Shown: positions 1-5,716, numbered from the stretch's first letter. The stretch: 6,425 bases of DNA from Fusobacteriaceae bacterium (GCA_016938425.1 JAFGUR010000133.1:1-6425), one strand, 5' to 3'. The notes: a model not told the origin generated them from the sequence alone. Numbers and translations are program-made.

Positions 1-38
1 AATATAAATAAGAGGAAAAATGAAATTTTATTGTACAT

Positions 39-44
39 TATAAT
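39..44 (+). promoter_or_regulatory. Possible -10 box upstream of the VOC gene
   Basis: A perfect TATAAT lies 41 nt before the ATG at 85. No convincing -35 hexamer is found 16-18 nt upstream, where the sequence is A-rich, and there is no TG extension. It could be the gene's promoter or a chance match in AT-rich DNA. Confidence 0.25.
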
Positions 45-70
45 AAGTAAGAAAATTTAGAAAATGTTTG

Positions 71-77
71 AGAGGAG
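71..77 (+). promoter_or_regulatory. Ribosome binding site that sets the VOC gene start
   Basis: AGAGGAG ends 7 nt before the ATG at 85, a normal Shine-Dalgarno spacing. The alternative in-frame ATG at 64 lies upstream of this site and has no purine-rich motif at a suitable distance. Translation therefore most likely starts at 85. Confidence 0.65.
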
Positions 78-84
78 CACCAAA

Positions 85-486
85 ATGAAAATTATTCCAA
101 ATCTTTGTTTTAATGGGAATTGTTCGGAAGCAATTACTTATTATAAAGATATATTTAACGGGGAAATTTTACAAACTGTAAGTTATGAAGAAGTTAATAT
201 TAAATGTAGCGAAAAGGAAAACAAATATATTTTTTCTTCAATTTTAATGATAGGAAAAGATACAATATACTTATCTGATAAAATTGATGAAAAAATAGGT
301 AATAATATTACTATAATGATTGAGTTTTTTAACGAGATTGAATTTGAAGAAATTTATTCAAAATTAAAAGAGGGTAACAAAATTGTTTCCGAAATAAAAG
401 AAACAAATTGGGGTTCATCATATGCTGAAATTGTAGATAAATTCGGTGTAACTTGGGGATTAAATTATGAAATGCAATTAATTTAA
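85..486 (+). CDS. VOC-superfamily PhnB-like protein
   Basis: This encodes a 133-residue protein of the vicinal-oxygen-chelate (glyoxalase/bleomycin-resistance) superfamily, PhnB/'3-demethylubiquinone methyltransferase-like' branch. The N-terminus (MKIIPNLCFNG, then EAITYYKDIFNGEI) is the family's opening beta strand and helix carrying the A-x-x-Y-Y-x-x-x-F pattern. The C-terminus (NWGSSYAEIVDKFGVTWGLNY) matches the usual 'WG...D.FG..W.LN' ending. Length is normal for a single-domain member, and there is no signal peptide or membrane segment, so it is cytosolic. Substrate and reaction cannot be inferred; many such proteins are uncharacterised. The start at 85 was chosen for its AGAGGAG site; an ATG at 64 would add seven residues (MFERSTK) without a good ribosome binding site. 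It stands alone and converges with tpx. Family assignment is solid, function unknown. Confidence 0.85.
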   Translation: MKIIPNLCFNGNCSEAITYYKDIFNGEILQTVSYEEVNIKCSEKENKYIFSSILMIGKDTIYLSDKIDEKIGNNITIMIEFFNEIEFEEIYSKLKEGNKIVSEIKETNWGSSYAEIVDKFGVTWGLNYEMQLI

Positions 487-488
487 TT

Positions 489-540
489 GTAAAAATTAGG
501 GCACTTCCTTTATTTTTAAAATATGGGTTATGCCCTTTAC
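489..540. terminator. Imperfect hairpin, possible bidirectional terminator
   Basis: GGGCA (499-503) pairs with TGCCC (531-535). It can be extended outward by GTAAA/TTTAC (489-493/536-540) across a 5-nt bulge, and inward by CCT/GGG and TATTTT/AAAATA (511-516/518-523). It lies between two convergent genes. On the minus strand the stem is followed by TAATTTTT, so it suits tpx better than the VOC gene, which has only TTT after the stem. The interior loops make it weaker than a classical terminator. Confidence 0.4.
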
Positions 541-588
541 AATATCATTCACTTTTGTTTAATGTCATAATTAAAAACTCTGAAAAAT

Positions 589-1098
589 TTATATATTTTT
601 TATGATTTTAAGGGCTTCATCATAATTAGGATGTTCCGTAATTTCAGAAACGTATTCAATATGACGAATTACATCGTTTTTATCAATGACAACTATTCCT
701 CTAGTAAGTAACCTAAGTTCCTCAATAACAAAACCATATTTAAAACCAAAATCCAAATCTTTATGATCAGATACGGTTATTGAATTTTCTATTCCGTTAG
801 CACCACAAAATCGACTTAGTGCAAAGGGTAAATCGGCTGAAATAGTAATAATTTTTACATCGTCAAAATTTGAAGCCTCTTTATTAAATCTTATAGTTTG
901 TAGAGCACAGACTCCGGTATCAACAGACGGTACAACAGAAATAATCTTAATCTTCCCTTTCAAATCCGATGAACTAAAAAGAGATAAGTCGTTTTTTAAA
1001 GTAGTGAAATTAGGAGCAGCATCTCCTATGTTTAAAGCACTTCCTAATATCGTAACATAATTCCCGGCAAACTTTACCTCATTTGTTCTTTTATTCAT
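589..1098 (-). CDS. tpx: Thiol peroxidase (atypical 2-Cys peroxiredoxin)
   Basis: This 169-residue cytosolic Tpx-family peroxiredoxin reduces H2O2 and organic hydroperoxides and is recycled by thioredoxin. The active-site motif PSVDTGVC places the peroxidatic Cys at residue 64, with Thr61 and Pro57 of the P-x-x-x-T-x-x-C signature. The resolving Cys is residue 98 in SADLPFALSRFCGANGI, the same spacing as the E. coli Cys61/Cys95 pair. The conserved active-site Arg lies in LLTRGIVVID (Arg133). Length is typical (about 165-170 aa), and the first residues match the family's short N-terminal hairpin. The start is supported by AGGAGG 8 nt upstream. The gene is monocistronic, convergent with the VOC gene and divergent from the met operon across a long gap. 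No clear PerR-type operator was found upstream. Confidence 0.96.
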   Translation of the reverse strand: MNKRTNEVKFAGNYVTILGSALNIGDAAPNFTTLKNDLSLFSSSDLKGKIKIISVVPSVDTGVCALQTIRFNKEASNFDDVKIITISADLPFALSRFCGANGIENSITVSDHKDLDFGFKYGFVIEELRLLTRGIVVIDKNDVIRHIEYVSEITEHPNYDEALKIIKNI

Positions 1099-1106
1099 TT
1101 TAATAA

Positions 1107-1112
1107 CCTCCT
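1107..1112 (-). promoter_or_regulatory. tpx ribosome binding site
   Basis: AGGAGG on the minus strand with 8 nt to the ATG, a perfect match to the anti-Shine-Dalgarno. A complementary UCUCCU in the leader (minus strand, 1142-1137) could mask it; see findings. Confidence 0.85.
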
Positions 1113-1206
1113 ATATTGTATTAATTTAGTTATCTGAGGAGATGACTATCTAGCTTTTATGTACACAGTAACCTAGGTCAACGCAAAAAGTCTCTTCTTC
1201 AAAAAA

Positions 1207-1234
1207 ATTATTTTATTATGTTTTAATATGTCAA
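1207..1234 (-). promoter_or_regulatory. Candidate sigma-A promoter of tpx
   Basis: On the minus strand, TTGACA (1234-1229, 6/6) is followed by a 16-nt spacer and AATAAT (1212-1207, 5/6). This would give a leader of about 100 nt before tpx. A second, weaker candidate is TTGACC with TAAAAG about 50 nt further downstream. The exact -35 match makes the first preferable, but AT-rich context limits certainty. Confidence 0.45.
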
Positions 1235-1259
1235 TATTTTTGGAAATGATTAATTCAAT

Positions 1260-1410
1260 TAGAGCCTACTGAATTAGAAGTAGTTTTGAAACTCTTGGGC
1301 GTCTGCCCAACTATCACCTTTGGCTCTCCATAAGATATATCTAAGTTCTTCCAGAACTAAGATTATCTAAACCCGACCAGCAACGGTTGCTGGAAACCTT
1401 ATAATTCAGC
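1260..1410. repeat. Degenerate repeat, copy A (partner at 5550-5660)
   Basis: This segment aligns with 5550-5660 in the same orientation. Shared blocks, in order, are AATTAGAG(C/T)CTAC, TCTGCC(C)AA, TGGC, TCTCCA, GTTCTT, the 12-mer AGATTATCTAAA (1360-1371), CGAC(C/T)AG and TGGA. Copy A has extra 12-14-nt blocks relative to B. Similarity may continue weakly to about 1460 (GTCAC). It lies upstream of metY, and its partner lies just after hom, so the two bracket the met operon. Confidence 0.65.
1274..1366 (-). pseudogene. Relic A: 3' end of a decayed, unidentified gene
   Basis: On the minus strand a 30-codon open stretch begins after an in-frame TAG (1369-1367) and ends at TAA (1276-1274). It reads II-LVLEELRYILW, then SWADAQEFQNYF. 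It has no start codon or ribosome binding site, so it can only be the tail of something. The evidence for coding ancestry is comparison with relic B: Asp GAC/GAT, Ala GCC/GCA, Gln CAA/CAG and Leu CTT/CTG all differ silently at the third position. The TAG/TAA environment upstream and a parallel frame reading LDNL in both copies suggest frameshifts. I do not recognise the family; a transposase or other multicopy gene is a guess. Confidence 0.5.
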
Positions 1411-1530
1411 ATAAATATTTTTGTAATATAATTTACAAGGGATTAAACGTCACGTTTACGAGAATTGGACGCGTAGTCAAAGGTTTGAATGCTTGATTTT
1501 TAATAAAAATTGTAAAAAAACAATATTTAT

Positions 1531-1593
1531 TCACTGAAAACTATTCTGGGCATCAATAAAATCATAGCATTTATATTTTTCAGCAATCACTAT
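1531..1593 (-). pseudogene. Possible relic C of the same gene family
   Basis: On the minus strand a short open stretch reads IVIAEKYKCYDFIDAQNSFQ and then TGA (1533-1531). The D-A-Q core a few residues before the stop is spelled GAT GCC CAG, again differing only at third positions from relics A and B. It is also preceded by a stop and then Ile-(Ile/Val), as in A and B. The match is short, and chance similarity is possible. Confidence 0.25.
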
Positions 1594-1952
1594 TTAAAAA
1601 TTTTAAATACTTAGTTTTAATTATATAAATTTTCTTTCTCTTTATCAACAATACCTGCCTATAATAAGACTTTACCATAGTACTCTTATTAAGAATACTA
1701 GTGAAATTGACTGCAATAAAAGTTTACTGCATAGGTATAGAAAAGTCAAATTTTTATTTATTAGAATGGCTAAAAAACCTCGGTATTAACTATAAGATAT
1801 CTAACCTTTATTAATTTCTGAGTAACGCAAGACTTTTAGAAATTATTTCTAGCACATTTGTTCGTATTAGAAAAATTTTTGTTCAAGCATAATTTGCATA
1901 TATAAAATATATAACTAATAAAAAATACTTTCTCTTTTATTTTAAGAAATTC

Positions 1953-1981
1953 TTGACACGGTGCTAAAATAATAGTATAAT
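1953..1981 (+). promoter_or_regulatory. Sigma-A promoter of the met operon
   Basis: TTGACA (1953-1958), a 17-nt spacer, then TATAAT (1976-1981): consensus at both hexamers with ideal spacing. Transcription would start near 1988, about 9 nt before the first helix of the SAM riboswitch. A consensus promoter with downstream attenuation is typical for S-box genes. Confidence 0.93.
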
Positions 1982-1995
1982 TGTCCAAAATAATA

Positions 1996-2147
1996 GCTCT
2001 TATCAAGAGAAGTGGAGGGACTGGCCCTTTGAAACTTCAGCAACCTGCCTAAGGTGTGGTGCTAATTCCAGCGCAAAATGCGGGAGATGAGAGAAGTGCC
2101 TTTGAATATGCTCAAAGCCTTTTCTCACTGAGGAAGGGCTTTTTTTT
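1996..2147 (+). promoter_or_regulatory. SAM-I (S-box) riboswitch with expression platform
   Basis: The aptamer spans 1997-2093. P1 is formed by CTCTTATC (1997-2004) and GATGAGAG (2086-2093). Conserved S-box core elements follow in order: GTGGAGGGACTGGCCC (2012-2027), TGAAAC, CAGCAACC (2038-2045), AAGGTG, and GCTAATTCCAGC (2061-2072). P4 is capped by AAA between GCGCA and TGCG. In the SAM-free state GAGAGAAG (2089-2096) can pair with CTTTTCTC (2119-2126), and CTTTGA (2100-2105) with TCAAAG (2112-2117). This antiterminator uses the 3' side of P1. SAM binding fixes P1 and frees the terminator at 2115-2147. It is therefore a transcriptional OFF switch for metY-metF-hom. Confidence 0.98.
2115..2147 (+). 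terminator. Riboswitch-controlled intrinsic terminator
   Basis: AAGCCTTTTCTC (2115-2126) pairs over 12 positions, including two G-U pairs, with GAGGAAGGGCTT (2130-2141) around a 3-nt loop. An uninterrupted run of eight T residues follows (2140-2147). Its 5' arm overlaps the antiterminator, so the two folds are mutually exclusive. Confidence 0.95.
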
Positions 2148-2167
2148 AAAAATCTGGGAGGTACAAA

Positions 2168-3451
2168 ATGAAAGAAAATTTAAAATTTGAAACGTTACAA
2201 TTACATGCAGGACAAAATCCTGATAGTTCAACTAACTCTAGAGCTGTTCCTATATATCAAACAACATCTTACGTTTTTAATAGTAGTGAGCATGCAGCTA
2301 ATTTATTTTCTTTAAAGGAAGAAGGAAACATCTATACTAGAATAATGAACCCAACAACCGATGTTTTAGAAAAAAGAATTAACGCTTTGGAAGGCGGTGT
2401 GGGTGCATTAGCTGTTGCTTCCGGGACTGCAGCAGTTACGTATGCTTTACTAAATATAGCCAGAGCCGGTGATGAGATTGTTGCTGCAACAAATTTATAT
2501 GGCGGAACATATAATCTTCTTGCTAATACAATTGAAGATTTTGGAATAAAGACAAAATTTGTTGATTATAATAATACTGATGATTTTGAAAAAGCTATTA
2601 CTGAAAAAACAAAAGCATTTTTCGTTGAGTCAATAGGAAATCCTAATGCAACTCTTGTAGACATGGAAAAAGTCGCAGAAATTGCACACAAATATGGAAT
2701 ACCTCTAATTGTTGATAATACATTTGCTACTCCATACTTATTTAAACCTTTGGAGCATGGGGCGGATATAGTAGTGTACTCGGCAACAAAATTCTTAGGA
2801 GGCCATGGTACAACAATCGCTGGTTTAATAGTGGACGGTGGAAAATTTGATTGGTCGGCAAGTGGTCGATTTCCAAATTTTACAACCCCGGATCCAGGAT
2901 ATCATGGATTAAAGTTTTCTGATTTAGGACCTGCTGCATTTATTGCAAAAGCAAGAGTCAGACTTTTAAGAGATACCGGAGCTTGCCTAAGTCCTTTTAA
3001 CTCTTTCCTTATTTTGCAAGGAATAGAAGCATTGTCTTTAAGATTAGAAAGACATGTAGAAAATGCCAGAAAAATTGTTAAATACCTAGAAAAAAGTCAA
3101 TATGTCGAATGGGTTAGTTATCCTGAATTAAAATCACATCCGGATAACAGTCTGGTTGAAAAGTACTATAAAAACGGAGTTGGCTCTATTTTTACTTTCG
3201 GAATAAAAGGTGGAGTAGAAGCCGGAAGAAAATTTATAGATAGCCTACAAATATTTTCACATTTAGCAAATGTTGCTGATGCTAAATCACTTATTATTCA
3301 TCCTGCAAGTACAACTCATGGGCAATTAAGTATAGAGCAACAAGCCTCTTGTGGTTTGAAACCAGAAACTGTAAGAATTTCGGTAGGTTTAGAAAATATC
3401 GATGATTTGATATGGGACTTAGAACAAGCATTAATTAAAAGTCAAATTTAG
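2168..3451 (+). CDS. metY: O-acetylhomoserine sulfhydrylase (aminocarboxypropyltransferase)
   Basis: This PLP enzyme of the Cys/Met-metabolism (cystathionine gamma-synthase-like) family condenses O-acetyl-L-homoserine with sulfide to give L-homocysteine, a direct sulfhydrylation route to methionine. At 427 residues it has the length of MetY rather than the roughly 380-400 aa of MetB/MetC. The start ETLQLHAGQ and the PIYQTTSYVF block are typical of MetY. Visible elements are the Y-T-R phosphate-binding motif at 56-58, SGTAAV near 85-90, the cofactor-contacting Asp183 in IVDNTFATPY, and the Schiff-base Lys208 in YSATKFLGGHG. The C-terminal HPASTTHGQLS motif (about 377-387) is also family-typical. 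It starts behind GGGAGGT 6 nt from the ATG and is the first gene after the S-box. The stop TAG overlaps the metF ribosome binding site, implying tight co-expression. Cystathionine synthase activity is the only realistic alternative and is less likely. Confidence 0.95.
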   Translation: MKENLKFETLQLHAGQNPDSSTNSRAVPIYQTTSYVFNSSEHAANLFSLKEEGNIYTRIMNPTTDVLEKRINALEGGVGALAVASGTAAVTYALLNIARAGDEIVAATNLYGGTYNLLANTIEDFGIKTKFVDYNNTDDFEKAITEKTKAFFVESIGNPNATLVDMEKVAEIAHKYGIPLIVDNTFATPYLFKPLEHGADIVVYSATKFLGGHGTTIAGLIVDGGKFDWSASGRFPNFTTPDPGYHGLKFSDLGPAAFIAKARVRLLRDTGACLSPFNSFLILQGIEALSLRLERHVENARKIVKYLEKSQYVEWVSYPELKSHPDNSLVEKYYKNGVGSIFTFGIKGGVEAGRKFIDSLQIFSHLANVADAKSLIIHPASTTHGQLSIEQQASCGLKPETVRISVGLENIDDLIWDLEQALIKSQI

Positions 3452-3455
3452 GAGG
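3450..3455 (+). promoter_or_regulatory. metF ribosome binding site overlapping the metY stop
   Basis: AGGAGG shares its first two bases with the metY stop codon TAG (3449-3451) and sits 5 nt before the metF ATG. Terminating ribosomes would be positioned on this site, which suggests translational coupling. Confidence 0.85.
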
Positions 3456-3460
3456 TAAAT

Positions 3461-4336
3461 ATGAAAATAAAAGATATGTACAATAAAAATAGACCTGTTA
3501 TTTCCTTTGAAGTATTTCCACCTAATACCAATCATAGTATTGAAACGATTTATGATACTATCCATGATTTAGCAACTTTTAATCCAGATTTTGTAAGTGT
3601 TACTTATGGGGCAGGGGGATCTACTAGAGGTAAGACAGTTGAAATTGCTTCTCTCATAAAAAATAAATATAATATAGAAAGTTTAGCTCATTTAACCTGT
3701 GTTGGGGCTTCAAAATCAGAAATTGATTCAATTATCAAAGAATATCAAAGCAATAATATTGAAAATATTCTTTCATTAAGAGGAGATTTCCCTAAAGATA
3801 TGGATGAGAAAGATAAGCATAATGGAGATTTCACTTATGCAAGTGATTTAACCGCCTATTTAAAAAAAAATGATTTTTGTGTTGCAGGAGCATATTATCC
3901 CGAAACTCATTATGAAAATAATGATTTAATGGATTTATTTAATTTAAAGAAAAAAGTTGATGCAGGAACTGACTTTTTAATTTCTCAAATTTTTTTCGAC
4001 AATGAATTGCTTTATAAATTTAAAGATAAAACTGATAAAATTGGAATTAACGTTCCATTTTCAGCGGGAATAATACCCGTAACCAATGCTAAACAAATAA
4101 AAAGAATAACTTCTTTATGCGGTTGCTCGTTACCTCCCAAATTTCAAAGAATCTTGGAAAAATACGCAGATAAACCGGAGGCACTCACAGAGGCTGGGAT
4201 TGCATATGCTATTGAACAAATTATAGATTTAATATCATGGGGAATTGATGGAATACATTTATATACAATGAATAAAGTTGATACTACAAAAAAGATTATG
4301 GATAGTATTTCCCATATAAGAGATTTAAGTAAATAA
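3461..4336 (+). CDS. metF: Methylenetetrahydrofolate reductase
   Basis: This flavoprotein reduces 5,10-methylene-THF to 5-methyl-THF, the methyl donor for homocysteine methylation. At 291 residues it is the single-domain bacterial form, with no regulatory or methyltransferase fusion. The TIM-barrel motifs are present: SFEVFPP with the catalytic Glu at 17, SVTYGAGGSTR (46-56), HLTCVGAS (77-84), LRGD with Asp109 (the residue equivalent to the FAD-interacting Asp of E. coli MetF), AGAYYPETH (142-150) and DFLISQIFFD (171-180). The C-terminal GIDGIHLYTMN is also typical. It follows metY by 9 nt and precedes hom by 26 nt, with no terminator in either gap. It is therefore read from the S-box promoter and under SAM control. 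Confidence is high; NADH or NADPH preference cannot be read from sequence. Confidence 0.95.
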   Translation: MKIKDMYNKNRPVISFEVFPPNTNHSIETIYDTIHDLATFNPDFVSVTYGAGGSTRGKTVEIASLIKNKYNIESLAHLTCVGASKSEIDSIIKEYQSNNIENILSLRGDFPKDMDEKDKHNGDFTYASDLTAYLKKNDFCVAGAYYPETHYENNDLMDLFNLKKKVDAGTDFLISQIFFDNELLYKFKDKTDKIGINVPFSAGIIPVTNAKQIKRITSLCGCSLPPKFQRILEKYADKPEALTEAGIAYAIEQIIDLISWGIDGIHLYTMNKVDTTKKIMDSISHIRDLSK

Positions 4337-4362
4337 TTTTAATTTTAATTCAGGGGGTTTTT

Positions 4363-5550
4363 ATGAAAATTGGTATAATAGGACTTGGTACTGTGGGATT
4401 AGGTGTTTTAGAAATTTTAGTTAATGAAAGCAAAAACTTGAAAGCTAAAGGGGCAGATATAGAGATTAAATATGCTTGTGATTTAGATCATGACAAAGTT
4501 TTTCCAAACAACTTTGATAAAACAACATTAATTAAAAATTATGAAACTATTTTAAATGATCCAGATGTAGATACAATAGTAGAATTAATAGGAGGAGATA
4601 ATTTAGCAAAAAAAATAATTTTGGAAGCAATCGATAAAGGAAAGAATGTTATTACTGCTAATAAAGCCTTAATAGCAAAACATCCAAAAGAAATTTTTTC
4701 CAGAGCTATTGAAAAAGATGTTAATTTATTTTACGAAGCTTCTGTTGGTGGAGGTATACCTATAATCGCTCCATTGTTGGAAAATTTAGTTGCTAACAAT
4801 ATTCTTGGAATTCGTGGTATTATTAACGGAACTTGCAATTACATTTTATCCGAAATGAGTCATAATGATTTAGAGTTTGATACGGTACTAAATGATGCTA
4901 TGGAAAAAGGCTATGCAGAAGCTGACCCTTCATTTGATATTGAAGGAATTGATGCAGCCCATAAAATTTGCATACTGGCTTCATTAGCTTTTAATAAAAC
5001 AGTTGATGTAAAGAAAATTTTGACAAATGGGATAACAAAAATTAAATTGAGTGATTTGAAACTAGCAGAATCTTTAGGTTACTCTATTAAATTAATAGCT
5101 GCAGCATCTCAAAATAACAATAGTATTTCAATAAGTGTTGAACCTACATTGGTTAATAAAAAAGATTTATTGAGTAATGTTGAAGGAGTATTTAATGCAG
5201 TTGAGGTAGAAGGAGATTATGTTGGAAAAACTCTTTTCTATGGTAGAGGAGCAGGGAAAGAAGCAACTGCATCTGCTGTAGTTGCTGATATTGTTAAAGC
5301 AGCATTAAAGTGTACATACAAAGACAGGCATTATTTTAATATAGAAGAAGATGCTATACTTCTTGGAGAAAACGAATTCTCCGGAAAATATTATGTTAGA
5401 GTAGGAAAGACTTTCCCGGAATTAGAAAAAATTTCCTATCAAATAGAACAAATAGCTGAAGAATACATCTACTTTACAAATACCATCAAACTAAAAGAAC
5501 TTAAAAATATTTTAGGTAACGAAGAATACTCGTTATTAAGGATTAATTAG
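4363..5550 (+). CDS. hom: Homoserine dehydrogenase with shortened C-terminus
   Basis: This enzyme reduces L-aspartate 4-semialdehyde to L-homoserine, the branch point to methionine and threonine. The N-terminal Rossmann fold has GLGTVG (7-12) and the TANKALIA motif (98-105). The catalytic domain has EASVGGGIPII (125-135), GIINGTCNYIL (152-162), KGYAEADPSFDIEGIDAAHK (182-201) with catalytic Asp197 and Lys201, and GRGAGKEATASAVVADI (294-310). At 395 residues it is shorter than the usual 425-435. After KYYVRV (342-347), where the threonine-binding ACT domain begins, the 'D.PGVLA.I...G.SI' segment is missing, and only 48 residues remain. Feedback inhibition by threonine may thus be lost or altered. 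It sits last in the met operon, 26 nt after metF, behind an imperfect Shine-Dalgarno (AGGGGG). No aspartokinase fusion and no thr genes follow. Confidence 0.95.
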   Translation: MKIGIIGLGTVGLGVLEILVNESKNLKAKGADIEIKYACDLDHDKVFPNNFDKTTLIKNYETILNDPDVDTIVELIGGDNLAKKIILEAIDKGKNVITANKALIAKHPKEIFSRAIEKDVNLFYEASVGGGIPIIAPLLENLVANNILGIRGIINGTCNYILSEMSHNDLEFDTVLNDAMEKGYAEADPSFDIEGIDAAHKICILASLAFNKTVDVKKILTNGITKIKLSDLKLAESLGYSIKLIAAASQNNNSISISVEPTLVNKKDLLSNVEGVFNAVEVEGDYVGKTLFYGRGAGKEATASAVVADIVKAALKCTYKDRHYFNIEEDAILLGENEFSGKYYVRVGKTFPELEKISYQIEQIAEEYIYFTNTIKLKELKNILGNEEYSLLRIN

Positions 5551-5660
5551 AGTCTACAATTTCTGTGCATCTGCCAATCCAGTGGCATTCTCCAGTTCTT
5601 TTAAAGTTTAGATTATCTAAAAAACGACTAGTAATAATTAATGGATATCTTGGAAAATAC
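5550..5660. repeat. Degenerate repeat, copy B (partner at 1260-1410)
   Basis: This is the counterpart of copy A, in the same orientation. The longest identical block is the 12-mer AGATTATCTAAA at 5610-5621. Two short blocks present in A are absent here. The similarity to A begins right at the hom stop codon (GATTAAT...TAGAG). It lies between hom and the operon terminator, so it is probably transcribed with the operon. Its TTTAGAT-T-ATCTAAA palindrome (5607-5621) is perfect here and partial in copy A. Confidence 0.65.
5554..5607 (-). pseudogene. Relic B: 3' end of a decayed, unidentified gene
   Basis: Read on the minus strand, 17 codons (TLKELENATGLADAQKL) follow an in-frame TAA (5610-5608) and end at TAG (5556-5554). 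There is no start codon. The frame corresponds exactly to relic A, sharing EL and ADAQ, with silent third-position differences and length differences that preserve the ADAQ frame. It lies antisense to the 3' untranslated region of the met operon. The family is not recognised; confidence rests on the A/B comparison. Confidence 0.45.
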
Positions 5661-5716
5661 AAAAATTATCTACTTGAAGTCACAAAAAGTATTCTATAAA
5701 ATTGAATGACATTTCT

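Larger units (their letters stand above)
1120..1952. other. Long non-coding gap between tpx and the met promoter
   Basis: About 830 nt without an intact gene in any frame. Contents: the tpx leader and promoter (1120-1234), relic A with its inverted-repeat cluster (about 1260-1460), possible relic C (1531-1593), an imperfect hairpin at 1678-1700 (TAGTA/TACTA and TCTT/AAGA around ATT), and a 15-bp palindrome at 1837-1851. A very AT-rich stretch at 1895-1950 could act as an UP-like region for the met promoter. The segment 1440-1500 looks richer in GC than its surroundings but has no open frame of note. The gap is far longer than two regulatory regions need and looks like a gene graveyard. Confidence 0.6.

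Noticed and set aside
20..43. Tiny ORF MKFYCTL with AAGAGG upstream, before the VOC gene
   Set aside because: Only seven codons, no similarity, a Shine-Dalgarno spacing that is too short, and it runs through the possible -10 box; most likely chance.
1364..1432. TATAAT at 1427-1432 as a promoter for an RNA in repeat A
   Set aside because: No acceptable -35 at 16-18 nt, and the hexamer lies in the loop of an inverted repeat; no independent support for transcription.
1606..1725. Minus-strand open stretch with MVKSYYRQVLLIKRKK
   Set aside because: No ribosome binding site, low-complexity Lys/Ile/Tyr composition expected from AT-rich DNA, and no recognisable family.
1760..1815. Possible fourth relic (minus strand KVRYLIVNTEVF, compare ELRYILW in relic A)
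   Set aside because: Similarity rests on a few residues and the common string TAGATAT; not distinguishable from chance.
1879..1906. Alternative met promoter TTGTTC-16-TATAAA
   Set aside because: The -35 matches only three positions, and a consensus promoter exists at 1953-1981 at the right distance from the riboswitch.
2168..3451. Reading the first met gene as metB/metC (cystathionine enzymes)
   Set aside because: The length of 427 aa and the N-terminal and C-terminal motifs fit O-acetylhomoserine sulfhydrylase better.
5550..5699. Plus-strand open stretch of 49 codons directly after hom (reads ...HLPIQWHSP...RLSKK...)
   Set aside because: No start codon with a ribosome binding site, and the corresponding frame in copy A has stops. 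The substitution pattern fits coding on the minus strand, not this one.
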